Shown: positions 52,890 through 61,873, numbered from the stretch's first letter. The stretch is 64,000 nt of DNA from Caldilineaceae bacterium (GCA_026645575.1 JAPKMW010000039.1:1-64000), one strand, 5' to 3'. The notes: generated by a model not told the origin, from the letters alone. Made by a program: numbers and translations.

Positions 52890-55214
52890 TTATATGAAGA
52901 GATTATGTTCTATTCCAAATGCTTCTAACTTCTTAACATTACTAAATAAAGCATATGTTGCCCAATTCCAACGTTCAATAAAAAGTGCTCTTCGTGCCTC
53001 TAGCAAAGCTTCTTCAATGTTAAATGTGTTTGTAATAGAACTATAGAATTCTCTTGAAAATAAAATCGCTGCTCTATCCTCAATTGCATTAGTTGTTGCA
53101 ACAACCACGGGAACTCCATCCCCGACAAGACGACCTGCAATATTTTCCGCAATCTCGGATGTCTCAGCAGCGCCAGTATGACAGCCATTTAGAACAATGA
53201 GGCTAATAGGTGATCCTGAAAGTAAAGTTTTAATATCACGGGAACTCAACGCGTGTCCTAAACCATCTGAAGCAACAAAGAAAAATTTAGCTTGATCTTC
53301 TTCAAATCCCGAATGACCAACAAAATGCAGTACGTTCGGTTGAAAATCCCTTAAGTTTCGTTGGAAATTTTCAACTGTTGCCTGCTCATGAGCTAAAATT
53401 CGTAAATCGACTTTTTTATTCAAAACTGCATCTTTAATGACCTTTTGGATAACTTCTACCTCAGCATCTATTGCAAGGGGGGCAAGATTTTTGGGGCTTG
53501 CAAAAACTGCTAGTATCCTAATAGGAGAACGCAATAGTGTTGCTGGAAAAGGATTTACTTGCTTTATTCGACGAACAATTGAACAATTTTTATTCAGCGC
53601 TAAATGAATATCAAATTCGGATGAGTATAAGGATTCCCAAGGAATACCATATAATTTGGGATTTTGTAGATGTAGTAAAATCCTCAACCGTTTGCCCTTT
53701 TGTAAAATCTTTCTAATATCCACAATGTTGCCAGGGAAAAATGTATCAAAAATAATTTTACCCACAGAAGAAAATTCTTCAGCATAATCGATCTCCCTAG
53801 CCAACATCACATTACGAGTTGTTCCTCCAAGCCATGATACACGTTCTAACCGTGTTCTAGCATCTTCAATTACCCGCCAGTCTACCATTACATCTTCTGA
53901 TTTTGTTATTTCACCATTATCATTATGAAAAGAGACTCTATATTGTTCAGTATCATTGGCGCCAGGGACTGATGTTTTTTCAACAGTAATGAGTAGATTT
54001 TCATAAGTAGGAACGATGGAATTACTTTGGGTTTCCGGCAATACACTATTTGCTTGCTTAGTCATCTTCTCATTAGTTTGATCAATTATTTGCGAAGCAG
54101 AATCAGTGGATGATATGTTTTCATTAACAGGAAGCTCTATCTCCTTTGTAAAACTGGAAGATGGCGAAAATGTTTCTAGTGGCGAAGCATATTTTTTTAC
54201 CTCATAAAGAAAATCTCTAAAATGTGGGCGAAGAAGTATAAATGAACAAAATTCTTCATCCTTTAGGTAATGATCTAATGAAGTGTTAATCTCACCTTTT
54301 GTTGACTGTCTTAGCAGGATACTAGCTTCAAGGTCTTTTATTTGCTGTGGGTGTGTTTGTAGTATTTGCCCAAGTTGTGGCCATTTGTAACGAAGCGCAT
54401 CAATTTTTATAAATTTTCTTAAATCTAAAAAATGATGAATCGTTTCAAGTCTTAATTGAAGTTCAAGTTTGACCACTTGCAATTCTGGCACAGAAGGTTC
54501 AATTACTTTTAAGATTGTATCAGTAATAGTTCGATCATTTTCAAAATCTTCCGAAGACTGAGCGTTATCAATCTTGAAGAAGGGTGAAACATGCGATTCT
54601 AACAAATTGAAAACTCTAGTTTGTGAATCTGTCCATGAGGATATTTTTGGAGTTTTGAAGAACACCTTCATTGCTCTGTCGAATTGATTTTTGTCATCCT
54701 TCTTTAAGCCTAACATGTATTGAATTAGAAGAAGGGTCGAACTATCAATTGATGCTAATTTATAGTCACTTTCATTACTTTGAAATTGTTTTTCTAATTC
54801 ATCTACTTGAAATCTCCATGTTGGAGATTGAAGAATCTCTTTAAGGATTTTTGTTAAATTCTTGAAATCTCGATGTAACACAATTGCTTTTTCGATATAA
54901 TCGAGAAGCAAATTTCTAATATTTGTTACCGCAACCCCGCGCTCCATTTCAAGAATAGACATAAATGTAGAATCTTGTGTAACTAATGTGGTTTCAGGAT
55001 TAGGTTTTACATCAGCAAACCGTGAAATTATCCTTACATGCATCGGTTCTATACTGGACCAGGGTTGTACTAGAAAAAATTGTCTACGAACATCTGAACG
55101 AATAGCCCATTGATATAAGTCTTCTATAGACTTTATAGTTGATTTTCCATCTACTGTGCGAAGATATGGTAAATGGCGCGTTTGTCGTAATTGCTCTTCA
55201 AATTTAACAAGCAT
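52890..55214 (-). CDS. CHAT-domain caspase-like protease
   Basis: 774 residues, AT-rich. The C-terminal ~270 residues are a CHAT domain: LHLQNPKLYGIPWESLY, then the His-Cys dyad as FVGHSGF (His634) and LNGCHTGA (Cys678), and the end motif ALLEARRALFIERWNWATYALF. Residues 1-340 are helical with no recognised domain; 345-400 are Ser/Thr-rich and probably a linker. CHAT proteases act in bacterial immunity and suicide pathways by cleaving partner proteins. Upstream of the ATG the frame stays open for about 35 codons (QLYAWNEECIAFLCTLAESP) with no start codon, ending at an inverted repeat. Third gene of a cassette with a KAP NTPase and a membrane protein. Confidence 0.93.
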   Translation of the reverse strand: MLVKFEEQLRQTRHLPYLRTVDGKSTIKSIEDLYQWAIRSDVRRQFFLVQPWSSIEPMHVRIISRFADVKPNPETTLVTQDSTFMSILEMERGVAVTNIRNLLLDYIEKAIVLHRDFKNLTKILKEILQSPTWRFQVDELEKQFQSNESDYKLASIDSSTLLLIQYMLGLKKDDKNQFDRAMKVFFKTPKISSWTDSQTRVFNLLESHVSPFFKIDNAQSSEDFENDRTITDTILKVIEPSVPELQVVKLELQLRLETIHHFLDLRKFIKIDALRYKWPQLGQILQTHPQQIKDLEASILLRQSTKGEINTSLDHYLKDEEFCSFILLRPHFRDFLYEVKKYASPLETFSPSSSFTKEIELPVNENISSTDSASQIIDQTNEKMTKQANSVLPETQSNSIVPTYENLLITVEKTSVPGANDTEQYRVSFHNDNGEITKSEDVMVDWRVIEDARTRLERVSWLGGTTRNVMLAREIDYAEEFSSVGKIIFDTFFPGNIVDIRKILQKGKRLRILLHLQNPKLYGIPWESLYSSEFDIHLALNKNCSIVRRIKQVNPFPATLLRSPIRILAVFASPKNLAPLAIDAEVEVIQKVIKDAVLNKKVDLRILAHEQATVENFQRNLRDFQPNVLHFVGHSGFEEDQAKFFFVASDGLGHALSSRDIKTLLSGSPISLIVLNGCHTGAAETSEIAENIAGRLVGDGVPVVVATTNAIEDRAAILFSREFYSSITNTFNIEEALLEARRALFIERWNWATYALFSNVKKLEAFGIEHNLFI

Positions 55215-55297
55215 ACTATGGTATTCATGAGGTGACTCTGCAAGCGTGCAAAGGAATGCAATACACTCTTCATTCCAAGCATAGAGTTGGATGATCT

Positions 55298-55390
55298 TAT
55301 TACTGATAAACGTATTAGTTTATAATACCTGTTACCCCTGATTCAGCACCCTGCGACGATCATTAGTAAGTTGTGCGTTTATCAGTAAGT
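55298..55390. repeat. Inverted-repeat element between KAP and CHAT genes
   Basis: TTACTGATAAACG (55300-55312) and its exact complement (55376-55388) enclose 63 nt. CTGATAAACG is flanked by TA on both sides, as in a small mariner-type MITE. It could also be a regulatory hairpin. It abuts the coding-like 5' extension of the CHAT frame. Confidence 0.6.
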
Positions 55391-55408
55391 ACTGAAGTTT
55401 GCAATACT

Positions 55409-56617
55409 TTATTGTTTGGTGTTTCCATCTGAAAGCGCCTCCGTGACCTCTGTCATGTGATACAAATATCTTAACCATTCTGAGTACTGATTCAATCGGC
55501 GTGGATTATACCCTATTGCGGCTTGCAGTAAATCTGTTGCTGCTACCCACTGGGGATATTGAGCACTTACATATTTATGAGCTTGCTGCGAAGAACGAGG
55601 CGGAATACGAAATCTCATCTGAATAATTTTCTCGAAATACTCTGTACCTTTTTTATCTAGAAATTGTTTTAGTTCTAGTGATTCTAAACTCTCGTATACA
55701 TCATGATAACGTATGCGTAATCCTTGTCCGATTAATGTCTCATCTGCTGCAACAATGAAAATACATGGAGAAGTATGTAAAAGGATTTTTATTGCTTCAA
55801 GAACATCTAGTGCAACATTAGGAGTACAACGATCAAGATCATCGATAAATACACAAACTACACTTCCTTTAACTGTATCATCTACAATTTCATTAAATAA
55901 TTCTTGGAAAGCACTAATGCTCTCTACTTTTCGAATGGTTGATTCATTTTTTTTCTGACGAAACATTCTTGAGAAATCATTGCTCTCAAATCCTAACACT
56001 TGTTTAACTGTACCAACGAGTGGAGACATTGTACCAAGCGCTGTCATAAATACATTGGCAATCGCCATGAGCATTTCTTCGTGATCCAAACGCAATTGAT
56101 AATCGTGATCTTTGCTGATACTACTCAAAGGTAGATCATTCAATTTTGAAACCACTTTTTCATAACCTGTAAGCGGCCTATTTATGCTTGATGATGAGTC
56201 AAAAAATACCACTTTTCTTTGCAACAATGAGGCAATTGTTTCCCACATTGAGTTATTATCATTTATAGATTTTGAAGATGTATTTATTGTATCAGCAGCC
56301 TCATTGATGGCATAAAGAGAACGCGCTATTTTTAGGATTAGTGCATGCCACAGGTCATCAGCAGTAGTATGAGGCCACGCACTAAAATTAATGAATTTGA
56401 TGTTAGCACTTTCATCACGTAGAAACTGTTCCACAAAATGAACTAAGGTTGTCTTACCTGTACCCCACTCTCCATGAATACCAATAGTAAAGGGAGGTTT
56501 TGTTCCTAGAATGAATTTTGCTAAACCATATGCATAGCTCTTCATATCTAATAAGTCATCATCAGGATCAGTTACAGGTCTATCAAACGGTATAGAAAAA
56601 TGTGTTATTTCTGTCAT
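55409..56617 (-). CDS. KAP family P-loop NTPase
   Basis: 402 residues. Walker A is GEWGTGKTT (49-57), the KAP-typical INFSAWPHTTADDLWHAL follows at 76-93, Walker B is VFIDDLDRC (256-264) and the arginine-finger-like GYNPRRLNQY is at 369-378. KAP NTPases are STAND-like ATPases linked to membranes and to phage exclusion. This one lacks the inserted transmembrane helices of many KAP proteins; a separate membrane protein is encoded just upstream (16 nt). It is AT-rich like its neighbours. It may be the sensor or switch of the cassette. Confidence 0.92.
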   Translation of the reverse strand: MTEITHFSIPFDRPVTDPDDDLLDMKSYAYGLAKFILGTKPPFTIGIHGEWGTGKTTLVHFVEQFLRDESANIKFINFSAWPHTTADDLWHALILKIARSLYAINEAADTINTSSKSINDNNSMWETIASLLQRKVVFFDSSSSINRPLTGYEKVVSKLNDLPLSSISKDHDYQLRLDHEEMLMAIANVFMTALGTMSPLVGTVKQVLGFESNDFSRMFRQKKNESTIRKVESISAFQELFNEIVDDTVKGSVVCVFIDDLDRCTPNVALDVLEAIKILLHTSPCIFIVAADETLIGQGLRIRYHDVYESLESLELKQFLDKKGTEYFEKIIQMRFRIPPRSSQQAHKYVSAQYPQWVAATDLLQAAIGYNPRRLNQYSEWLRYLYHMTEVTEALSDGNTKQ

Positions 56618-56633
56618 TCGTTTAAACCTATTT

Positions 56634-57767
56634 TCATAAAGATTGAAAGCTTGGGGGTATCTTACTACTGATAACGAGTAATAAAACTATTAGAGCGACT
56701 GAAACAATCAGGACTATTCCAGAAAATTGCGCAATATGGTAAGTTATTAACATTGTAACAATCAGCAAGCTTGTTAGAGTGATTAACCAGTAACGCAATT
56801 TTAATTTTGTATCTAGAAGCTTGTTTACAATTACCCATACAAACGCGAAAAGAAAAATTAAAAACATGAGAGTTAGGGTAGCTACCCACCATATATGTAA
56901 ATGATTCCAATAGTTCTCTGCTTTTTCAAATTCATCTTTTGCCTGTTGTTTGTTACGCCGTAATTCAGCAATTATGCTGAACATATTGTTTTGCAATAAT
57001 AACTTTTCTTCTGCTAATGTGGTTGAATAAGCAGTTGCGGTTTGAATTTCAATTTGCATATTTTGCAAATCGTGAACTACGTCATTTGTTGTTAGATCAA
57101 TTGAATTAGATATGTTTTGGGTTAGCCTTGGGTATACTGTGAGTAGCATTTCCATAATAGCCCGCTTTTGCAGTAATATCAAGCGCTCAGTCATTGCCTT
57201 GTTTGATAAATAAATTAGCTCCTCTTGTGCCATTACTTGTTTAGCTTTAATGATAGAGTAAGCATTAGAATTTTGAGACACTATTTGTAATGAGTTTGAT
57301 AATGTTACCGTATTAGAAATCTGTTTTTCTACATTCAACTCTAAAGCGGATATTAGGTTTTCGGATACTATCTGTTCTTCTTTACTTTGTTTATATAATT
57401 GCCATACTTCCGACGAAATAAAAGATTTAGTATTTATATCAAAATTTGTTAATGCAGGATACAGCGACAACAAAATGTTTATCTTTGCTTCCTGTTGAGC
57501 AATCAACTTTTGTTGTTCAAAGTGTTCTTCGTTAATATTCTCAATCCTAGTTATTAATCGATTTATATCATCTTCTTTTTCTTTGATTTTATGGTTTTCT
57601 CGAAAATCTTCAACCAATGGTTGTTCTGTGGAAAGCCAAAGATTTACTCTGGCATTGATATAAAGGAAACCGTTAAAAGATAAGGTTATTAATACTATTA
57701 TTGAAATTAATTCTAATATTGTTAAGTAAAGCCTTTGTTCGCTATTCTTCTCTTTTGAGTCATACAT
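56634..57767 (-). CDS. Membrane coiled-coil protein of the CHAT-KAP cassette
   Basis: 377 residues, unrecognised. TM1 is about 18-38, a helical coiled-coil region spans about 55-285, and three more hydrophobic helices lie at about 293-314, 326-345 and 349-368. The soluble region contains a duplication: ILLSLYPALT (98-107) and MLLTVYPRLT (207-216), each after a Gln/Glu-rich helix. AGAGGAAA lies about 6 nt before the ATG. As first gene of the cassette it could anchor the KAP NTPase or be the CHAT substrate; both ideas are inference. Confidence 0.85.
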   Translation of the reverse strand: MYDSKEKNSEQRLYLTILELISIIVLITLSFNGFLYINARVNLWLSTEQPLVEDFRENHKIKEKEDDINRLITRIENINEEHFEQQKLIAQQEAKINILLSLYPALTNFDINTKSFISSEVWQLYKQSKEEQIVSENLISALELNVEKQISNTVTLSNSLQIVSQNSNAYSIIKAKQVMAQEELIYLSNKAMTERLILLQKRAIMEMLLTVYPRLTQNISNSIDLTTNDVVHDLQNMQIEIQTATAYSTTLAEEKLLLQNNMFSIIAELRRNKQQAKDEFEKAENYWNHLHIWWVATLTLMFLIFLFAFVWVIVNKLLDTKLKLRYWLITLTSLLIVTMLITYHIAQFSGIVLIVSVALIVLLLVISSKIPPSFQSL

Positions 57768-57819
57768 ATTAATTTCCTCTTGTGTAAAGTTTGGGGAGAA
57801 TGGTTTGTATATACTTTGC

Positions 57820-58548
57820 TCAGTTTTTACGCCATAGACTTTTTAAGTCTTCCCACGCTTCAAAACCCAGGAGCGCTTTGGCTTTGTCATTGCGAAACTG
57901 GCTGTGGGGCATGTCGGTAAAGACGTTAAAGATTTCACAGCGGGAGGGGAGCTTTTCAAACGGGATTTCCAGCCCCAACGGGAAGACTTGCGCCGCATTC
58001 TGCCAAGAGACGGCAAAGGGACGCACCTCATGCTGACGCTGGAGATCGGCGGGGTCGCGGAAGTTGTAGAAAAGATAGGTCTGCACATAGAGGTCATGCG
58101 CTTCGGTAAAGACGCGACAGATCTCCTGCCCCAACGATTTGGTCAGCGCATAAAGGTTGATGCCAGGTTGCGGCGGAATGTCGGCGTGCAGGTCAAAGTC
58201 AAAGAGTTCATAGGTCGGGCCGGCGATGGTGAAGTGGGGACCGGTGTTGATGATGCGGCGAATGCCATGCTGCACCGCTGCCGTCATCATGTTGTAACAG
58301 CCCAGCGTACTCACATCAAAGGCCAGTTGCCGATCCTGGCGCAGTACCGAGAGGTTGATGATCGCGTCCATGCCCGCTGCGGCCTCCAGCACCTGATTGG
58401 GATTCGCCACATCGACCTGGCGAAACTCGCCCCGAAAGGGGATGTCGAGCGGCTTGATGTCGGTGACGAGAAGATCATATTTTTCATGGAGGGCCGGCAC
58501 GACATAAGGGCCAAGCATTCCGGCGCCGCCAAGAATCAATACTTTCAT
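57820..58548 (-). CDS. NAD-dependent epimerase/dehydratase
   Basis: A 242-residue extended-SDR protein. The Rossmann loop is LILGGAGMLG, the cofactor Asp is near VTDIKPLD and the catalytic pair is in YALTK. It is shorter than the usual ~310 residues because the C-terminal substrate domain is reduced. GGAGG precedes the ATG. It overlaps the previous epimerase gene by 4 nt, so the two are coupled. Confidence 0.88.
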   Translation of the reverse strand: MKVLILGGAGMLGPYVVPALHEKYDLLVTDIKPLDIPFRGEFRQVDVANPNQVLEAAAGMDAIINLSVLRQDRQLAFDVSTLGCYNMMTAAVQHGIRRIINTGPHFTIAGPTYELFDFDLHADIPPQPGINLYALTKSLGQEICRVFTEAHDLYVQTYLFYNFRDPADLQRQHEVRPFAVSWQNAAQVFPLGLEIPFEKLPSRCEIFNVFTDMPHSQFRNDKAKALLGFEAWEDLKSLWRKN

Positions 58549-59243
58549 TGCCCACCTCCATCTAGCAGGTATTGAGGTGCATAATTCAACCCACGTTTCG
58601 CCGCTGCTACCGAGAAACGCGCGTGTGGTGAATCCGCCTCAATGTGAAAAATCGCCCAGCGTGGCAACTCTGCCGTCAACGCCAGTTTGACCGCTTGCGC
58701 CACATCCCGCTCATCAACCCACAGCGGATCAACTGGCTGTCCCGCCACGGTTTCGGCACGCACCACCTTGCCCAAGCGTAGCACAACGACCGCCAACTTA
58801 TGTTCCCGGGCAAATTCGCGACAGGTATATTCGCCCAAATGCTTGGCTAAGGTCGGCGCATGGGTGGGTGGCTGGGGTTTCCAGCGTTCGGTGACGATGT
58901 AATTGGGGTCATACGCCGTCATCAAATCAAGCGTACTCAGGTAGATCAGCCGCTTCACCCCTTCGGCGGCAGCGGCCAGACAGAGGTTATAGGTGCAGCG
59001 AGTGAGATAGTCGATCTGCTGCAAAGCGCTATCGGTTGGCAGTGGTTCGGCGACATGAACAATGGCGTCCAGTCCACGCACCAGCAAATTGGTCGATAGA
59101 TCCGGCCCCAAGGGCGACAGGGCAAAGTTAGCAACACCGGCAACGGGTGCGCGCTCGGTAAGGCGCAAAGCATGTTCGCCACGCAACGTTTCCGCCAGGG
59201 AACGGGCAACCGGCGCAGCAGCCGAAGTAATTAATAGGTTCAT
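58545..59243 (-). CDS. NAD-dependent epimerase-like protein (degenerate)
   Basis: A 232-residue Rossmann protein. The start LLITSAAAPVARSLAETL replaces the canonical GxxGxxG glycines. LIYLSTLDLMTAYDP shows the SDR strand with Ser, but no YxxxK is obvious, so activity is doubtful. It overlaps the following epimerase gene by 4 nt and may act as its partner. Confidence 0.78.
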   Translation of the reverse strand: MNLLITSAAAPVARSLAETLRGEHALRLTERAPVAGVANFALSPLGPDLSTNLLVRGLDAIVHVAEPLPTDSALQQIDYLTRCTYNLCLAAAAEGVKRLIYLSTLDLMTAYDPNYIVTERWKPQPPTHAPTLAKHLGEYTCREFAREHKLAVVVLRLGKVVRAETVAGQPVDPLWVDERDVAQAVKLALTAELPRWAIFHIEADSPHARFSVAAAKRGLNYAPQYLLDGGGQ

Positions 59244-59258
59244 GGTACAATTCGCTTC

Positions 59259-60290
59259 CTACTCGGCCATGAGATCATCGGCATAGGCAAAGAGGGCCGG
59301 CGCGCCACCAGTATGGACAAAGACGACCGGCTGCTCTTTGTCCAGTTTGCCGCTTTGGATGTGGTTGATCAACGCCGCAAAACCCTTGCCGGTGTAGACC
59401 GGGTCGAGCAAAATGCCTTCGGTGCGCGCCATTAGACGGATGGCGGCCATGCCTTCCGGCGTCGGGATGCCATAGCGCTCTCCAATAAAGCTGTCATCGT
59501 TGTCAAAGTCTTGGGCGCTCAGTTCAATATCCAGCCCCAAGCGTTCAGCGGCTTGGTTCGCCATATCGACCATCTTTTGGGTCTGTTGGTCAGGCGGTAC
59601 GGCTAAGGGGGTAAAGCCTTTGATCGGCATCGCACTTTCAAGGTAGGCAAGCCCCAAGACAAGTCCGGCTTGCGTGGTGTCAAAGGCGGTGACATAGAGC
59701 GCCTGCGGTTGGATGCCCAGTTCATCACACTGGCGCACAATCTCTAGCGCCGACTCGGCATAGGCGATCACATCCAGATCGACGGTGTCGGCCTGACGGG
59801 GAAAATAGACCTTTTTGCCGGCTTGGCGTAACTCCTCGGCCGCGGCTTTGATGATCTCCTGTTGGCGGGCGCGATCATTGCTGTCGAGAATTGTGACTTT
59901 GGCGCCAAAGAGCCGTTGCAAGAGTTGATTGCCCTGAATCTCTTGCGTGTCAATCTCCCGTTCGGGGCGCAGGTAGAGGTGTAATTCCAGCCCCAACTTG
60001 GCGCAGGCCGCGGCCAGTTGCCGGCAATAGTTCGACTGCACCGCTGCGCCAAAGACTACCGTGTCGGCGCCACGGGCCAAGCCTTCGGCCATACTTAGTT
60101 CTAACATACGCGTCTTATTGCCGCCAAAGCCTAGGCCAGTCAAATCGTCACGCTTAATATAAATTGGCGGGCCGCCGAGGGCTGCGCTCAGGCGCGGCAG
60201 ATGTTCCAGGGGTGTCGGCATGATGCCCAGGCGGGTGCGAGGTAGACGGGCAATGGCTTCTTCGAGTTGTTGTGCTTTGGCGTGGTGCAT
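59259..60290 (-). CDS. D-cysteine desulfhydrase/ACC deaminase family PLP enzyme
   Basis: A 343-residue fold type II PLP enzyme. The lysine is Lys59 in GFGGNKTRMLE, and QSNYCRQLAAACAKLGL follows as in DcyD-type proteins. Members convert D-cysteine to pyruvate, sulfide and ammonia, or open 1-aminocyclopropane-1-carboxylate. I start it at 60290, where GGGAGA lies about 5 nt upstream; the frame is open to 60335. It sits between the epimerases and a methyltransferase-like gene. Confidence 0.9.
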   Translation of the reverse strand: MHHAKAQQLEEAIARLPRTRLGIMPTPLEHLPRLSAALGGPPIYIKRDDLTGLGFGGNKTRMLELSMAEGLARGADTVVFGAAVQSNYCRQLAAACAKLGLELHLYLRPEREIDTQEIQGNQLLQRLFGAKVTILDSNDRARQQEIIKAAAEELRQAGKKVYFPRQADTVDLDVIAYAESALEIVRQCDELGIQPQALYVTAFDTTQAGLVLGLAYLESAMPIKGFTPLAVPPDQQTQKMVDMANQAAERLGLDIELSAQDFDNDDSFIGERYGIPTPEGMAAIRLMARTEGILLDPVYTGKGFAALINHIQSGKLDKEQPVVFVHTGGAPALFAYADDLMAE

Positions 60291-60306
60291 AAAATTCTCC
60301 CGCTTC

Positions 60307-60789
60307 TTATTTTGCTGGTTCCGAGATAAGCGCAATATTCTTGGGGCCTTTGAAAGGTAATTTTACTCGTTCATAGGGAAGGCCATGATCTTGATAAAAT
60401 TGTTCGATGGCCTGCAACAATTCTTCCTGCCCCAACTTCTCTTCGGACCAAAAGTTACAGCAAGGGATTAAGATGGTTGGGCGGACAAGCGCCGCTTCGG
60501 CGACGGCTCGTGTGGCCTCATCGGGGTGTAAGCCGACAATCAGGTCATAATAGGTTGCCAACGCTTTATCAAAGGGTCGCGTTTGACTGGCAACGCCTTT
60601 CAGCGTGTAGCTGCGTGGATCGATCACCTCAGCCACGTAGTTATATTTTTTCGTCAGGATGCGCGAAAGCATCCCTTGCCCACCCGCAACATCGGCAATA
60701 AAGTGGATACTATGCCAATAGCGATCAGCAATGTAATCGGCAAGAATGGCAAACCTTTCGGGATCGCCGTGAAAGCGATGACGACTCAT
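60307..60789 (-). CDS. Small methyltransferase-like protein
   Basis: 160 residues from ATG 60789 (164 from GTG 60801). It begins RHRFHGDPERFAILADYI and has IADVAGGQGMLSRIL as a likely SAM-binding loop, VIDPR as its acidic partner and YDLIVGLHPDEATRA. It resembles short Rossmann methyltransferases. No strong ribosome binding site is seen. The substrate is unknown. Confidence 0.7.
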   Translation of the reverse strand: MSRHRFHGDPERFAILADYIADRYWHSIHFIADVAGGQGMLSRILTKKYNYVAEVIDPRSYTLKGVASQTRPFDKALATYYDLIVGLHPDEATRAVAEAALVRPTILIPCCNFWSEEKLGQEELLQAIEQFYQDHGLPYERVKLPFKGPKNIALISEPAK

Positions 60790-60827
60790 CAGATAAACCA
60801 CTTATCCGAAATTAGGCAACAAGTCCC

Positions 60828-61276
60828 TTATCGCCAAATGACCATACCTTGATTGTTGAGCCGTGACCAGATGCGCAAAAACTCAGCGAGCGTAAGGGTC
60901 AGGTATGATCTAATATAGGGTCTAAACAAGTGACCACTTGTTCATCGATATCGACAATGATGACAGCATGAAGTCCACCTGTACCGTGGGGTAGATCAAC
61001 GGCGCGGAGAAAAGCAATTACCGGAAAATGGTTGGCGTGTAATTGCTCTAAGCGTTCCAACGTTGCCTCTTCAAACCAGCGTACCCGGTAGCCCCAAGTC
61101 GTTAGAGCCATTTCAACATGTTCTGGAAGTGTACCCCACCCCGGCGCCGTTTGAAAGGCAAGTGCTAAATTCTGTTCAGACTGATCGTCACCCAGAAAAG
61201 CAAGCACCATCCGTACACAAGCGGGTAGACAGGTGTGCGCAGTTTCTTGGTGAAAATGTGGCACAGGAATACGCAT
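60828..61276 (-). CDS. C39-like cysteine peptidase, frameshifted near its end
   Basis: About 149 residues after repair. Peptidase_C39_2-type residues are Gln10 and Cys16 in HQETAHTCLPAC, His103 in GLHAVIIVDI and Asp119 in CLDP. The raw frame stops at 60899 after 125 residues. Inserting one C at about 60903 (ACCTG to ACCCTG) continues into TLTLAEFLRIWSRLNNQGM, a normal family ending, and stops at 60828. It has no membrane segment, unlike bacteriocin ABC peptidases. The AbrB-like gene ends 15 nt upstream, and the two may form a module. Confidence 0.78.
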
Positions 61277-61291
61277 CGCGTTGTACTTCCT

Positions 61292-61657
61292 TTAGCCACG
61301 CATGAGGTCAAAACGAGTAGAAAGTTCTGGCAAGAATTCACCGGTTTTGGAAAAGAACAGATAGCCGGCTGGAGCTGCTGTATTAGTCTGATAGACGCCA
61401 ACCTTCCACTTATCTTGGTGGAAGGTTGAGTCGTCAACAACGGCTTTTACCCGTGCCGCATCACCCAAATAACGCAAAGTTAGACGAAGGGCCAGGTCTT
61501 CAACTTTGTGCGGATCGGTAATCGGTAACGTGACCAGAATCCGGTTTTGCCCAAACTCTAAGGTAACACGCGCACCCGGCTCTATCCCATATTGCTGCAA
61601 TTCTTTAAGCGAGATTTGTAGGCCGTCCCCATCAATGGTTACATGTGTTTTTTCCAT
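61292..61657 (-). CDS. AbrB/SpoVT-like domain protein
   Basis: 121 residues (125 from a GTG at 61669). Residues 1-45 look like an AbrB-type swapped-hairpin DNA-binding domain (ISLKELQQYGIEPGARVTLE). The C-terminal ~70 residues (LALRLTLRYLGDAARVKAVV) are unrecognised. Such domains are typical antitoxins or transition-state regulators. Co-orientation with the C39 peptidase 15 nt downstream suggests a two-gene unit. Confidence 0.72.
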   Translation of the reverse strand: MEKTHVTIDGDGLQISLKELQQYGIEPGARVTLEFGQNRILVTLPITDPHKVEDLALRLTLRYLGDAARVKAVVDDSTFHQDKWKVGVYQTNTAAPAGYLFFSKTGEFLPELSTRFDLMRG

Positions 61658-61767
61658 ACTGTATTTCACTTTCGCTAACCACCTGTTGACCAGTGTAACA
61701 ATTATGCGTTGGAAAAGTAAGCTACGTCAACTGGAGCTATTAAGGAGGGGATAGGGTTAAAGAAATC

Positions 61768-61813
61768 TAGCTCAGGTACAAACATAATCATCGATGCTTA
61801 TACCTGAGCTAGT
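61768..61813 (-). terminator. Terminator of the molybdenum hydroxylase gene
   Basis: CTAGCTCAGGTA (61768-61779) pairs perfectly with 61802-61813. On the minus strand the stem is followed by a T-rich stretch. It lies about 60 nt after the stop at 61874. Confidence 0.75.
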
Positions 61814-61873
61814 GAGAAAATACTACACTTTTAGTTTACACCGCTTATAAAACCAAAAGATCTACAGAACGAT

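Noticed and set aside
56634..57767. Membrane protein of the CHAT cassette considered as a bacterial gasdermin
   Set aside because: Gasdermins are soluble, beta-rich and about 250 residues with a short inhibitory C-terminus; this protein has four membrane helices and coiled coils.
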